Shown here: in pieces, positions 7,952-15,800 of the stretch
Layout: each line of letters begins with the position of its first letter
Position numbering within the stretch: the stretch's first letter is position 1
Source: an uncultured Prevotellaceae bacterium
Lineage (GTDB): Bacteria; Bacteroidota; Bacteroidia; Bacteroidales; Muribaculaceae
Length of the DNA: 39,420 nt
Assembly: GCA_937916085.1 (NCBI GenBank)
Contig: CALGGO010000047.1
Location: forward strand, 1-39,420
Reading direction: 5' to 3'
Notes under the pieces: generated by a model
Told to the model about the DNA's origin: nothing
The model's input: only the letters and a program-made list of their open reading frames with translations
The model's database searches: none
Translations under genes and position numbers: made by a program

Positions 7952-8785
7952 CTACAGTATAACATGCTTCGCTTCTACTGTGTGGTTGACGAAGATGGAG
8001 GCGAGGGGTGAGAAGCGTGAGGCGTCTTCAGTGGTGCAGTATTGGCAGGTGCCGCCTTGAGTGCATCGTGCTTCCATCTCGGGATGACGATGCAGATAAT
8101 CTTTCAGACTGGCGGCAACGATGGGTCCTTGCTCGATAATCATTACGCTCTCGGGAGTGTATTTCCTGATTTTGTTATAAAGCAGTGGGTAGTGAGTGCA
8201 CCCCAAGATTATGGAATCTATGTCGCCGCATTGCGCCATGAGGGCTTTAACGTCTTTCTCCACGAAATAGTCGGCACCTGGTCCGTCACTCTCACGGTTC
8301 TCTACTAATGGTACCCACATGGGGCAGGCGTGGCTAAAGACTTTGATGTCGGGGTGCATTTTGGCAATCTCGATGTCGTAGGAGAGACTCTGCACGGTGC
8401 CTGGCGTTCCAAATATTCCCACATTACGGCTTTTGGTTATATTGCCAATCTCTTCTACTGTAGGACGTATCACTCCCAGCACCCGTCGATTTGGGTCCAG
8501 ATTCTCAAGGTCGCGCTGCTGAATCGAGCGCAGAGCCTTTGCCGATGCTGTGTTGCAGGCGAGGATAACAAGGTGGCAGCCTTGAGAGAAGAGGTATTTC
8601 ACTGCTTGCAGTGTGAAGTCATATACAAGCTGGAAGGAGCGGTTGCCGTAAGGTGCGCGGGCATTGTCGCCGAGGAAGATGTAGTCATATTGTGGCAACA
8701 CCTTTCTTATCTCCCTCAAGATAGAGAGACCTCCAAATCCTGAGTCAAAGACTCCAATTGGGGCTGGTTGTGAGCTATATATCAT
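7952..8785 (-). CDS. murI: Glutamate racemase MurI
   Basis: 277 residues; a cytoplasmic enzyme that makes D-glutamate for peptidoglycan. The substrate motif FDSGFGG has D14 and S15. The two catalytic cysteines are C77 in ACNTAS and C196 in LGCTHYP, with H198. The length is normal for the family. It lies downstream of the sugar operon but has its own perfect promoter (8832-8862), so it is probably separate. The leader contains a 7-base-period repeat array. Confidence 0.96.
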   Translation of the reverse strand: MIYSSQPAPIGVFDSGFGGLSILREIRKVLPQYDYIFLGDNARAPYGNRSFQLVYDFTLQAVKYLFSQGCHLVILACNTASAKALRSIQQRDLENLDPNRRVLGVIRPTVEEIGNITKSRNVGIFGTPGTVQSLSYDIEIAKMHPDIKVFSHACPMWVPLVENRESDGPGADYFVEKDVKALMAQCGDIDSIILGCTHYPLLYNKIRKYTPESVMIIEQGPIVAASLKDYLHRHPEMEARCTQGGTCQYCTTEDASRFSPLASIFVNHTVEAKHVIL

Positions 8786-8788
8786 AGT

Positions 8789-8823
8789 AGTTCAGAGTTT
8801 AGAGTTCAGAGTTTAGAGTTTTT
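8789..8823 (+). repeat. Heptad array (AGTTYAG, 5 units) in the murI leader
   Basis: AGTTCAG, AGTTTAG, AGTTCAG, AGTTTAG, AGTTTTT, period exactly 7. It sits between the murI promoter and start codon. Confidence 0.85.
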
Positions 8824-8831
8824 GCATTGTG

Positions 8832-8862
8832 CAAAGGTAATGTAAACCGATAAAAAAACAAA
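8832..8862 (-). promoter_or_regulatory. murI promoter
   Basis: TTTG (8862-8859), exactly 19 bases, TACCTTTG (8839-8832); 46 bases to the ATG. Confidence 0.75.
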
Positions 8863-8872
8863 ATCAAAAGCG

Positions 8873-9937
8873 TTATTTCATTTTGAAATAAGGATTCTTG
8901 ATAGCGTAATGTTGCTGCTCATAGTAGGCACTGTCGAGCAGCATTTTGCATTTGGCGGAGATCAGGTGAGCGGCATAGTCGTAATAAGCTCTGTCGTTGT
9001 TTACAAGCTGTGGGTGGCTGCTGAAGTCGTGAACTTTGTCTTCGCCGAAGATGGCCTTCATCACCCATAAGTCGTGCCACGTGAGTTGTGGATTGCTGTT
9101 GCGGGGAGGAACTATAATGATGTAGTTGGTGTGATTCTTGTCAAGAATTTCCTTTATTGTCTTTAGTTGTGTTTCAATCTCCTCATCAATAGCTGGTTGA
9201 CTTACTGTAGGCAGAGACACACGCCTGATTCTCGCCAATCGCTCAGGGGTGTAATACTTGTCGGGGGAGGTTGCGATGATGGAATCCACTTCCTTATAGT
9301 ACATTTCGTTGAGATGTCCTATTCTGTCGGGAGCGATGTTGCTCATTATGTCTTGTGGTGGAGCGTCGTTTTTGCTGAAGTGCGATAAGATAGCGAGCTT
9401 CACCTGCCCAATGTCACGGAAAGCATTAAGGAACAGGGTATTAACGTGCAACCAGTTGATTGCCCCCGTTGTTGCCGGATGCTGGACAAAGAGAATGTCA
9501 TCCTCGTTAGGCTGCCGTCTCTTTAACATGCTGGCTTCTATAACGATGAGGGCATTCTTGATGGCGCTTTCATGGTCATTAAGGAACCGCATCTTGTTGA
9601 TGATGCCAGTCAGCGTCTCCGACGAGGCGTCAAAGTGCAATATTGATGCGGCGCTGTCAAGATAGGGTTTCCAGTAGCTCGCCTTGAAATTCTGCGACAT
9701 CGAGGAGCCGAGAATGAAAGAGTCGTAGTGATATTGATCGTTGTGGAGCAGATAGGTCTCCACGGCAGTGAAGCCAGCGTTATTGCCCACAGTCACCGAG
9801 TCTCGTCCTTGTGAGTCGGTGGTTCTAGGATGCACTATGTGGAATGGGTCAACGATAGCATAGAATGCCACGAAAATAATGACCGGCAAGGCTGCCAAGA
9901 GAGTGCGAAGGCAGAATTTTTTGATAGAGTCTTTCAT
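8873..9937 (-). CDS. SGNH/AlgJ-like partner of the MBOAT acyltransferase
   Basis: 354 residues. One N-terminal membrane anchor (about residues 10-29, LRTLLAALPVIIFVAFYAIV) is followed by an extracytoplasmic domain. GSSMS at 77-81 resembles the serine block of SGNH-type hydrolases/transferases, and D-Y-A-A-H near the C-terminus could supply the Asp-His pair. It directly follows an MBOAT gene, as AlgJ/AlgX- or PatB-like proteins do. I infer that it receives an acyl group from the MBOAT protein and places it on an extracellular or envelope glycan. Overall similarity to named families is weak and the substrate is unknown. Last gene of the rmlB operon. Confidence 0.65.
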   Translation of the reverse strand: MKDSIKKFCLRTLLAALPVIIFVAFYAIVDPFHIVHPRTTDSQGRDSVTVGNNAGFTAVETYLLHNDQYHYDSFILGSSMSQNFKASYWKPYLDSAASILHFDASSETLTGIINKMRFLNDHESAIKNALIVIEASMLKRRQPNEDDILFVQHPATTGAINWLHVNTLFLNAFRDIGQVKLAILSHFSKNDAPPQDIMSNIAPDRIGHLNEMYYKEVDSIIATSPDKYYTPERLARIRRVSLPTVSQPAIDEEIETQLKTIKEILDKNHTNYIIIVPPRNSNPQLTWHDLWVMKAIFGEDKVHDFSSHPQLVNNDRAYYDYAAHLISAKCKMLLDSAYYEQQHYAIKNPYFKMK

Positions 9938-9946
9938 ATTATTTAA

Positions 9947-10053
9947 AGCTGACGAGCGAACGGGCTGACGAGCTGACGAGGCAAGTGTAATGCTGCGACA
10001 ACTACCATTGCCTTGTTAGCTTGTTTCTTGTTAGCTTGTTAACTTGTTAACTT
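9947..10053 (+). repeat. Inverted pair of octad arrays
   Basis: 9947-9985 has forward units (AGCTGACG, AGCGAACG, GGCTGACG, AGCTGACG, AGGCAAGT). 10007-10053 has the reverse-complement form (TTGCCTTG, TTAGCTTG and similar). The two arms can pair, for example GACGAGGCAA with TTGCCTTGTT. They separate the MBOAT and SGNH-like genes. Confidence 0.75.
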
Positions 10054-10066
10054 CATTGTACATTGA

Positions 10067-11467
10067 TTAGAATTGGAAATAAATATATTGAATATCGGCT
10101 TTAGCGCCATAGAAGGCGATGAGAAACAGCAGTCCCCAGTAGATTGCCCATCGCGCTATGGTGGGCATCTTAAGGGTCATGATGGGAAATTCCTGACGGC
10201 GCCCCAGCCATTCCACAATGACAAAAGGCACTATATAGTAGAGTAGCGCCGAGAGCCCCATTGGCACGCATAGCCAGTTGCCATGCACTAAAGTGCTGAG
10301 ACATTCTTGAAGGTGGGCGATGTTTGGCGAGCGGAACGACAGGAAAATCAAGGCGAAAATCAGGAACGTGAGCAGGCATTTGGGGATGTCACGCAACCGG
10401 GCATGGTCAGAATAATTCTTTTTCTTGAGGAACACAAACGGCAGGAGCATCAACCCATTGACAGTGCCCCATATCACAAAAGTCCAGTCGGCGCCGTGCC
10501 ATAGCCCTGAAATCGCAAAGACAATCATGATGTTAAGGCAGGTGCGCCACTTGCCACGCCGCGAGCCGCCAAGCGGGAAATAGATATATTCCCTGAACCA
10601 TGTCATCAGCGATATGTGCCATCGTTGCCACAGCTCTTTCATGTTGCGTGAAAAGAACGGGAAGTTGAAGTTTGGCAATAGCTTGATGTTGAACAACCTT
10701 GCCGAACCGATGGCAATGTCGCTATATCCCGAGAAGTCGGTATAAATCTGGAAGGCAAAGAGAACTGCCGCCATGATAATTGACGAAGCGCTCATCACCG
10801 AGGGGTGGTAGAGCAGGTTATCGACATGACCAGCTAGATTGTCGGCGATGACGAGTTTTTTTACCAGTCCCCACAAGATTTGGCGCATCCCTATCACAGC
10901 GTTGTAATAGTCGAAGTTTTTCGTCTTGAGGAATTGCGGCAGCAGGTTCCTCGCCCTCTCGATGGGGCCCGCCACTAGCTGAGGAAAGAATGCTATATAA
11001 ACGAAGAACGCCACCACGTTGCGAGTGGGCTGCGTTTTGCCGTTATAAACGTCGAAGCTATAACTGATTGCTTGAAGAGTGTAGAACGATATTCCCACTG
11101 GCAGCATGATGCCGAGAGTGGGCCAGTCGGGATTAGCGCCAAAGAGCCGCAGGATGTCGGCAAACGAGTCTTTGAAGAAGTTGAAATACTTGAACGTGGC
11201 GAGGATGCCTAGGTTGATGATGAGGTTTAGCGCAAGCCAGGCTTTTGAGCGCTTGGAGTGGTCGTTCTTGATGATTAATCCCGAGAGAAATGTTGTGGCA
11301 GAGGTGATAATGATTAGCCCTAAAAATCTCCAGTCCCACCAGCCATAAAAGATATAGCTTGCCGCAAGCAGAAAAAGATTCTGCCACAGCAGTTTTTTTC
11401 GTAACAGCCAGAAGCCCGCAAACACTAAGGGCAGGAACAGAGCATATATATAGCTGTCAAATTGCAT
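10067..11467 (-). CDS. MBOAT-family O-acyltransferase (AlgI/DltB-like)
   Basis: 466 residues with about ten membrane segments. Hallmarks are the AlgI-type blocks SFYTLQAISYSFDVY, FFPQLVAGPIERA, YTDFSGYSDIAIG, FNFPFFSRNMKELWQRWHISL and GLWHGADWTFVIWG; H324 in the last is the expected catalytic histidine. The family passes acyl groups (often acetyl) across the membrane to a glycan, with a periplasmic partner, here the next gene. Its place behind the dTDP-aminosugar genes suggests modification of the same polysaccharide. A 21-base perfect palindrome (11495-11515) lies just before the start codon. Confidence 0.92.
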   Translation of the reverse strand: MQFDSYIYALFLPLVFAGFWLLRKKLLWQNLFLLAASYIFYGWWDWRFLGLIIITSATTFLSGLIIKNDHSKRSKAWLALNLIINLGILATFKYFNFFKDSFADILRLFGANPDWPTLGIMLPVGISFYTLQAISYSFDVYNGKTQPTRNVVAFFVYIAFFPQLVAGPIERARNLLPQFLKTKNFDYYNAVIGMRQILWGLVKKLVIADNLAGHVDNLLYHPSVMSASSIIMAAVLFAFQIYTDFSGYSDIAIGSARLFNIKLLPNFNFPFFSRNMKELWQRWHISLMTWFREYIYFPLGGSRRGKWRTCLNIMIVFAISGLWHGADWTFVIWGTVNGLMLLPFVFLKKKNYSDHARLRDIPKCLLTFLIFALIFLSFRSPNIAHLQECLSTLVHGNWLCVPMGLSALLYYIVPFVIVEWLGRRQEFPIMTLKMPTIARWAIYWGLLFLIAFYGAKADIQYIYFQF

Positions 11468-11494
11468 TAAGATACCAGTTATCAGTTATTGGGG

Positions 11495-11515
11495 TGTTGC
11501 GTTGACAACGCAACA
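11495..11515. other. 21-base perfect palindrome before the MBOAT gene
   Basis: TGTTGCGTTG, one central A, CAACGCAACA. It lies 28 bases upstream of the MBOAT ATG, inside the operon, with no T-run, so it is not a classic terminator. It may be a protein-binding site, an RNA processing hairpin or a repeat remnant. Confidence 0.6.
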
Positions 11516-11522
11516 TACAGAA

Positions 11523-11557
11523 CACTTGTCTCCACTTTCTACTCTCCACTTTCCACA
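11523..11557 (+). repeat. Heptad array (CTCCACT family)
   Basis: CACTTGT, CTCCACT, TTCTACT, CTCCACT, TTCCACA, period exactly 7, just beyond the stop codon of the aminotransferase gene. CTCCACT units recur at 32964-32977. Confidence 0.75.
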
Positions 11558-11568
11558 TTGAGACCAGG

Positions 11569-12693
11569 TTATCCTTTGAAACCATTGATGATTTGTGCAA
11601 TCTCCTTGGCGTCATCGGTGGTGATGGGGTGACCGATAGGCAGACTTATTGCTTGGTCGGCAATCGCTGTAGTCACGGGCAAATTATAGGACTTGAATTG
11701 GCGATAGCAAGGCTGGCGATGAGGCGGTGTGGCATAGTGGATGTCGGTCATCACACCGTTTTTCTCTAAATAATCTCGCATAGCGTCGCGTTTTTCCACA
11801 CGAATCACATACTGATGCCAGATTTGTATCATGTCGTCGAAAATATCAGGTTTCTTGACTAATGGGTTGGTTATGTGCTCCTCGTAGGTCCGCGCCACTT
11901 CATCACGACGCATATTCTCGACGTTGAGGTAACGCAGTTTCACTCTAAGCATGGCAGCCTGAATCTCGTCGATGCGACAGTTGAGTCCCAAATAAATGTT
12001 GTGATAACGACGGTCGCTGCCATAGTTGGCGATGGCACGCACGGTCTTGGCAAGAATATCATCGTTAGTGACCACAGCACCAGCATCGCCCAGTGCCCCT
12101 AAGTTCTTAGTAGGGTAGAAGCTCACGGCGCTGGCGTGCCCTAATCCACCTGTAGTATATGTGCCGTAGAGTCCTGGCGTGCTTGATTTTGCGCCGATGG
12201 CTTGCGCGTTGTCCTCGATAATCTTAAGGTTATAGCGCTTGGCGACGGTCATTAGCTGTTCGTCCCAGCATGGTGTCCCATACAGGTGAACGGGCATGAT
12301 GGCTCTCACGGCAGGGGTGATGAGATTCTCTAGTAGCGACGAGTCGAGGTTCATGGTGTCGGGGCGGGCATCGCACAGGCATGGCGTCATACCGTTATCG
12401 CTTACTGCGAGAATCGAAGCGATATAGGTGTTGGCAGGCACTATCACATGGTCTTCATGGTGAAGCACACCGAGTTCTATATAAGCTCTAAGTATTAGCC
12501 TGAGCGCGTCAAGCCCGTTGCTCACTGCGATGCAATGCTTCGCCTCGCACAGTCCTGCGATTTCCTGCTCTAGCAGGTTGGTCTGCTCACCGTGGAGGTA
12601 TCTACCCGATTTGATAACATTGCAGGCTGCCTCTTGCAACTGCTCCATATAAGGTTCGTTGGCCTTTGCCAAGTCAAGGAATTTGTATCTCAT
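11569..12693 (-). CDS. DegT/DnrJ/EryC1-family dTDP-sugar 3-aminotransferase (FdtB/QdtB-like)
   Basis: 374 residues, usual family length. A PLP enzyme with its Schiff-base lysine at K196 in FYPTKNLGALGDAG and the EDNAQAIGA block before it. The neighbouring FdtA-like ketoisomerases point to a dTDP-3-keto-6-deoxyhexose as substrate, giving dTDP-Fuc3N or dTDP-Qui3N. Family and context support this; the exact sugar does not follow from sequence. Its start overlaps the previous gene's stop by four bases (ATGA), so translation is coupled. Confidence 0.88.
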   Translation of the reverse strand: MRYKFLDLAKANEPYMEQLQEAACNVIKSGRYLHGEQTNLLEQEIAGLCEAKHCIAVSNGLDALRLILRAYIELGVLHHEDHVIVPANTYIASILAVSDNGMTPCLCDARPDTMNLDSSLLENLITPAVRAIMPVHLYGTPCWDEQLMTVAKRYNLKIIEDNAQAIGAKSSTPGLYGTYTTGGLGHASAVSFYPTKNLGALGDAGAVVTNDDILAKTVRAIANYGSDRRYHNIYLGLNCRIDEIQAAMLRVKLRYLNVENMRRDEVARTYEEHITNPLVKKPDIFDDMIQIWHQYVIRVEKRDAMRDYLEKNGVMTDIHYATPPHRQPCYRQFKSYNLPVTTAIADQAISLPIGHPITTDDAKEIAQIINGFKG

Positions 12694-13136
12694 TTCTTGT
12701 TTTTTGTGGAAGTAAGACGTTTAAACTCATCGTAATCACGCACATAGTCATCTTCATGGTAATGATCGGATGCCAACACAAGACACACTGAACCTGACGA
12801 GAAATTATATTGCTGACTCCATATTCCAGGAACGACAAGTAGCCCCTGGTATGGGCGGTTGAGTGTTACTGTGTGTTTGTTCACCCCATCATCAAGCAAC
12901 ACATCGAAGGCTCCACTTATTGCCACAATAAACTGCTGCAGCTCTTTGTGTGAATGTCCTCCGCGTTCTTCGCCACCTGGCACGTCGTAGATGTAGAACA
13001 CCCGTTTTATGTCGAACGGCGCTGAAATGCCATTCTCCACCACGCTCAGGTTACCGTTGGCATGGTGGTGCTTGTTAAGCTCAATGATTCGGCACTGTTC
13101 AATGCTTGATGTCTTATGATAATCAGTCTCAGCCAT
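12690..13136 (-). CDS. FdtA/QdtA-like dTDP-sugar 3,4-ketoisomerase (cupin), intact copy
   Basis: 148 residues, one cupin domain. Family blocks are GNLSVVE, PFDIKRVFYIYDVPGG, RGGHSHKELQQFIVAISG, FDVLLDDG and LVLASDHYHEDDYVRDYDEF. Both histidines of the GHxH active-site pair are present. The reaction known for the family converts dTDP-4-keto-6-deoxyglucose to the 3-keto isomer. It overlaps the upstream cupin gene by eight bases and the aminotransferase by four, forming a translationally coupled block. Confidence 0.88.
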   Translation of the reverse strand: MAETDYHKTSSIEQCRIIELNKHHHANGNLSVVENGISAPFDIKRVFYIYDVPGGEERGGHSHKELQQFIVAISGAFDVLLDDGVNKHTVTLNRPYQGLLVVPGIWSQQYNFSSGSVCLVLASDHYHEDDYVRDYDEFKRLTSTKNKK

Positions 13137-13530
13137 TTTTCTGTTTTATGAACTCGTCAAAGTCTTCAATATAATCGTTTGGGTCGTAAGGCGTGCTGCT
13201 AAGCACCAGAGCTACCGAGTTGGTAGAAAAATTGTCGATTGAGCGCCATGTCATGCGGGGGACAAAAAGACCATAATAGGAACGTGACATGTGGAAACGC
13301 TGCTCGCCGTTGCCGTCGTTGAGCACCACATCAAAGCTTCCCGATAAAGCCACGATAAACTCGTCTTGCTCGCGGAAGGCGTGTCCGTCGCGATACATTC
13401 CGCCCGGCACATCATATATCCAGTAGCAACGCTTTACCTCAAACGGCACATGTCCCTCGCTCTCAATGAACGAGAGGTTGCCTCGCGGGTCGCATATTTT
13501 GGGAAGATCTATTAACCGTGGTTTTGTCAT
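13129..13530 (-). CDS. Second FdtA-like cupin, altered active-site motif
   Basis: 133 residues, clearly paralogous to its neighbour (RGNLSFIE, PFEVKRCYWIYDVPGG, EFIVALSGSFDVVLNDG, LVLSSTPYDPNDYIEDFDEF). Where the neighbour has GHSHKELQQ this copy has GHAFREQDE, so the second histidine and the glutamine are gone. It could be a non-catalytic partner, or an isomerase of different outcome, for example giving the other C4 stereochemistry. The start overlaps the rmlA stop by four bases. Confidence 0.85.
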   Translation of the reverse strand: MTKPRLIDLPKICDPRGNLSFIESEGHVPFEVKRCYWIYDVPGGMYRDGHAFREQDEFIVALSGSFDVVLNDGNGEQRFHMSRSYYGLFVPRMTWRSIDNFSTNSVALVLSSTPYDPNDYIEDFDEFIKQKNG

Positions 13531-14405
13531 AGTTTCCCTATTAAATTCAGCAGATATTTGCCATAGTCGTTCTTGGAGAGAGGTTTGGCAAGTTTGCGCA
13601 GTTGTTTGTCGTCAATCCAGTGCTTGCGATAAGCAATCTCCTCTAGAGCCGCTACTTGTACGCCTTGGCAAGTCTCAACGGTAGCAATAAAATTGCTGGC
13701 GTCGAGCATTGAGGCTGGCGTGCCAGTGTCGAGCCACGCGAAGCCACGTCCCAAAGTCTTCACCATCACCCGGTCTTGGGCAAGGTAGTGCTGGTTGACG
13801 GTGGTGATTTCCAGTTCGCCGCGAGGTGATGGTTTAATGTTCTTAGCCACTTCAATCACGTCGTTGGGGTAGAAATAGAGACCTGTCACTGCATAATTTG
13901 ACTTGGGTTGAGAGGGTTTCTCCTCAATGTCGAAGGCCTTGCCGTTCTCATCAAATGCCACCACACCATATCGCTCAGGATCTTTCACGGCATAGGCGAA
14001 AAGCGTGGCGCAAGATTTGCTGTCGGTCTGTGCTACAGCATCCTTTAGCATTCCGGTGAAACCTTGCCCGTAGAAGATGTTGTCGCCAAGCACAAGGCAC
14101 ACCGAGTCGTCGCCAATGAACTCCTCGCCAATGATGAACGCCTGTGCCAGCCCGTCGGGGGAAGGCTGCTCGGCATAAGAGAAGTTCACGCCAATGTCCT
14201 CGCCGCTACCTAACAGCCGCTCAAACTGCGGCAGGTCGTGAGGCGTGGATATAATAAGAATGTCTCTTATTCCAGCCAGCATAAGCACCGAGATAGGGTA
14301 GTATATCATCGGTTTATCATAAATTGGCACCAGTTGTTTTGAGATGCCTTTGGTGACAGGGAAAAGCCGTGTCCCTGAACCACCTGCAAGTACAATACCT
14401 TTCAT
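13527..14405 (-). CDS. rmlA: Glucose-1-phosphate thymidylyltransferase RmlA
   Basis: 292 residues from ATG 14405, which gives the family's MKGIVLAGGSGTRL start; the frame stays open upstream but that extension is encoded by an octad repeat array. The nucleotide-binding loop GGSGTRLFPVT is at 8-18, followed by KQLVPIYDKPMIYYP, VLGDNIFYGQG and EEKPSQPKSNYAVTGLYFY. It makes dTDP-glucose from glucose-1-phosphate and dTTP, the first step of the dTDP-sugar pathway continued by rmlB next door. Confidence 0.96.
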   Translation of the reverse strand: MKGIVLAGGSGTRLFPVTKGISKQLVPIYDKPMIYYPISVLMLAGIRDILIISTPHDLPQFERLLGSGEDIGVNFSYAEQPSPDGLAQAFIIGEEFIGDDSVCLVLGDNIFYGQGFTGMLKDAVAQTDSKSCATLFAYAVKDPERYGVVAFDENGKAFDIEEKPSQPKSNYAVTGLYFYPNDVIEVAKNIKPSPRGELEITTVNQHYLAQDRVMVKTLGRGFAWLDTGTPASMLDASNFIATVETCQGVQVAALEEIAYRKHWIDDKQLRKLAKPLSKNDYGKYLLNLIGKL

Positions 14406-14414
14406 ATTTTTTAT

Positions 14415-14536
14415 AGCTAACAAGCCGACAAGTAAACAAGCAAACAAGCCAATAGAAATATGTTCTTTTTTTGTCGCTGTTTAGTTGTGCTTTGTGAATT
14501 ATTAATTCTGCATTCTGCATTGTGCATTCTGCATTG
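14415..14536 (+). repeat. Octad array plus heptad array between rmlB and rmlA
   Basis: 14415-14454 has five 8-base units (AGCTAACA, AGCCGACA, AGTAAACA, AGCAAACA, AGCCAATA). 14495-14536 has six 7-base units (TGAATTA, TTAATTC, TGCATTC, TGCATTG, TGCATTC, TGCATTG), ending two bases before the rmlB stop codon. Confidence 0.85.
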
Positions 14537-14538
14537 AC

Positions 14539-15738
14539 TTAACGGTTTCCGTACATTTCTTCGTAATACTTCTGGTAGTCTCCGCTTGTCACGTCGTTGA
14601 GCCATTGCTGGTGGTCGAGGTTCCAGCGGATGGTCTTCTCGATACCCACAGTAAACGGTGTCTCGGGGTACCAACCGAGCTGTGTGGCAATTTTCGTCGG
14701 GTCGATGGCGTAACGCATATCGTGCCCTGGGCGGTCGGTGACGTAGGTTATCAAGTCGTAGTTGATGTCCTCAAGCTTGCACTTGAGCTGCGACTGATAA
14801 TGTGGCTCTTCACGCATGATGCGCGCGATGGTGTCGATGATGAGCTTCACGATGTTGATGTTGCTCTCCTCGTTGAAGCCGCCAATGTTATAGACCTCTC
14901 CAATCTTACCTTTGTGCAGCACCATGTCGATGCCCTTGCAATGGTCTTCAACATATAGCCAGTCGCGCACGTTCAGCCCCTTGCCATAGACTGGCAGCTT
15001 CTTTCCCTCAAGGATGTTGTGAATCACGAGCGGGATGAGCTTCTCGGGGAAGTGGTAGGGACCGTAGTTGTTGCTGCAACGGGTGATATTGACAGGGAAG
15101 TTGTAGGTGTGATGATAGGCCATCACTATCATGTCGGCGCTGGTCTTGGAAGCGGAGTAGGGCGAGCGTGGCGAGAGCGGAGTGTCTTCGGTGAAAAACT
15201 TCTTTCCGAAGGTGGTGAGGTCGTGGCGCCCCTCAATCACTTTCTTGAGCTCGTCATCAACGTGCAGAGGCTGGGCTTCGTCAAAATCCTTCTCAAGCGA
15301 GCCATACACCTCGTCGGTTGAGATTTGCAGGTATTTCTTGCCTTTTTTGTAGGCAGGCTTGCCAGTGTCGTCTTTGCCAAGTGTCCACGCCTCGCGAGCG
15401 CAGTTGAGCAGGTTTTGAGTGCCTAGAATATTGGTCTCTAGGAAGAGCTTGGGGTTCTCGATGCTGCGGTCCACATGGCTCTCGGCGGCGAAGTTCACCA
15501 CATAGTCGATGTCGTTGTCGTCAAAAATCTGCCTGACGGCATAGTAGTCCTTGATATCGCCTTTCACAAAGGTCACATTGGGCAGTTCAAGCTCCTCCTT
15601 AATGGAGTTGAGATTTCCGGCGTAGGTCAAGGCATCGAGCGCTATCACCTTGATGTCACTGCCGTGATGGGCGGTGATGTACTTAACAAAGTTTGCTCCA
15701 ATAAACCCTGCTGCGCCAGTTACGAGATATGTTGTCAT
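14539..15738 (-). CDS. rmlB: dTDP-glucose 4,6-dehydratase RmlB
   Basis: 399 residues, somewhat long for RmlB (about 350) because of an insertion around residues 120-170. It has the Rossmann motif TGAAGFIG (7-14), STDEVYG with the catalytic TDE, and Y194-SAS-K198. It converts dTDP-glucose to dTDP-4-keto-6-deoxyglucose, the substrate of the FdtA-like enzymes downstream. First gene of the operon, behind a perfect promoter. No rmlC or rmlD is present, so the route here is to an aminosugar, not rhamnose. Confidence 0.96.
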   Translation of the reverse strand: MTTYLVTGAAGFIGANFVKYITAHHGSDIKVIALDALTYAGNLNSIKEELELPNVTFVKGDIKDYYAVRQIFDDNDIDYVVNFAAESHVDRSIENPKLFLETNILGTQNLLNCAREAWTLGKDDTGKPAYKKGKKYLQISTDEVYGSLEKDFDEAQPLHVDDELKKVIEGRHDLTTFGKKFFTEDTPLSPRSPYSASKTSADMIVMAYHHTYNFPVNITRCSNNYGPYHFPEKLIPLVIHNILEGKKLPVYGKGLNVRDWLYVEDHCKGIDMVLHKGKIGEVYNIGGFNEESNINIVKLIIDTIARIMREEPHYQSQLKCKLEDINYDLITYVTDRPGHDMRYAIDPTKIATQLGWYPETPFTVGIEKTIRWNLDHQQWLNDVTSGDYQKYYEEMYGNR

Positions 15739-15764
15739 AATTCAAAGATTTTGTTATCAATCAG

Positions 15765-15795
15765 CAAAGATAATGCTTATCATCTTAAAAACAAA
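15765..15795 (-). promoter_or_regulatory. Promoter of the rmlB sugar operon
   Basis: TTTG (15795-15792), exactly 19 bases, TATCTTTG (15772-15765); 26 bases to the rmlB ATG. It lies within a few bases of the stop codon of the upstream nuclease gene. Confidence 0.75.
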
Positions 15796-15800
15796 AGATT

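Noticed and set aside
14406..14447. Upstream-extended start for rmlA
   Set aside because: The 14 extra residues are encoded by the octad array and its flank, and the family begins at MKGIVLAGG.
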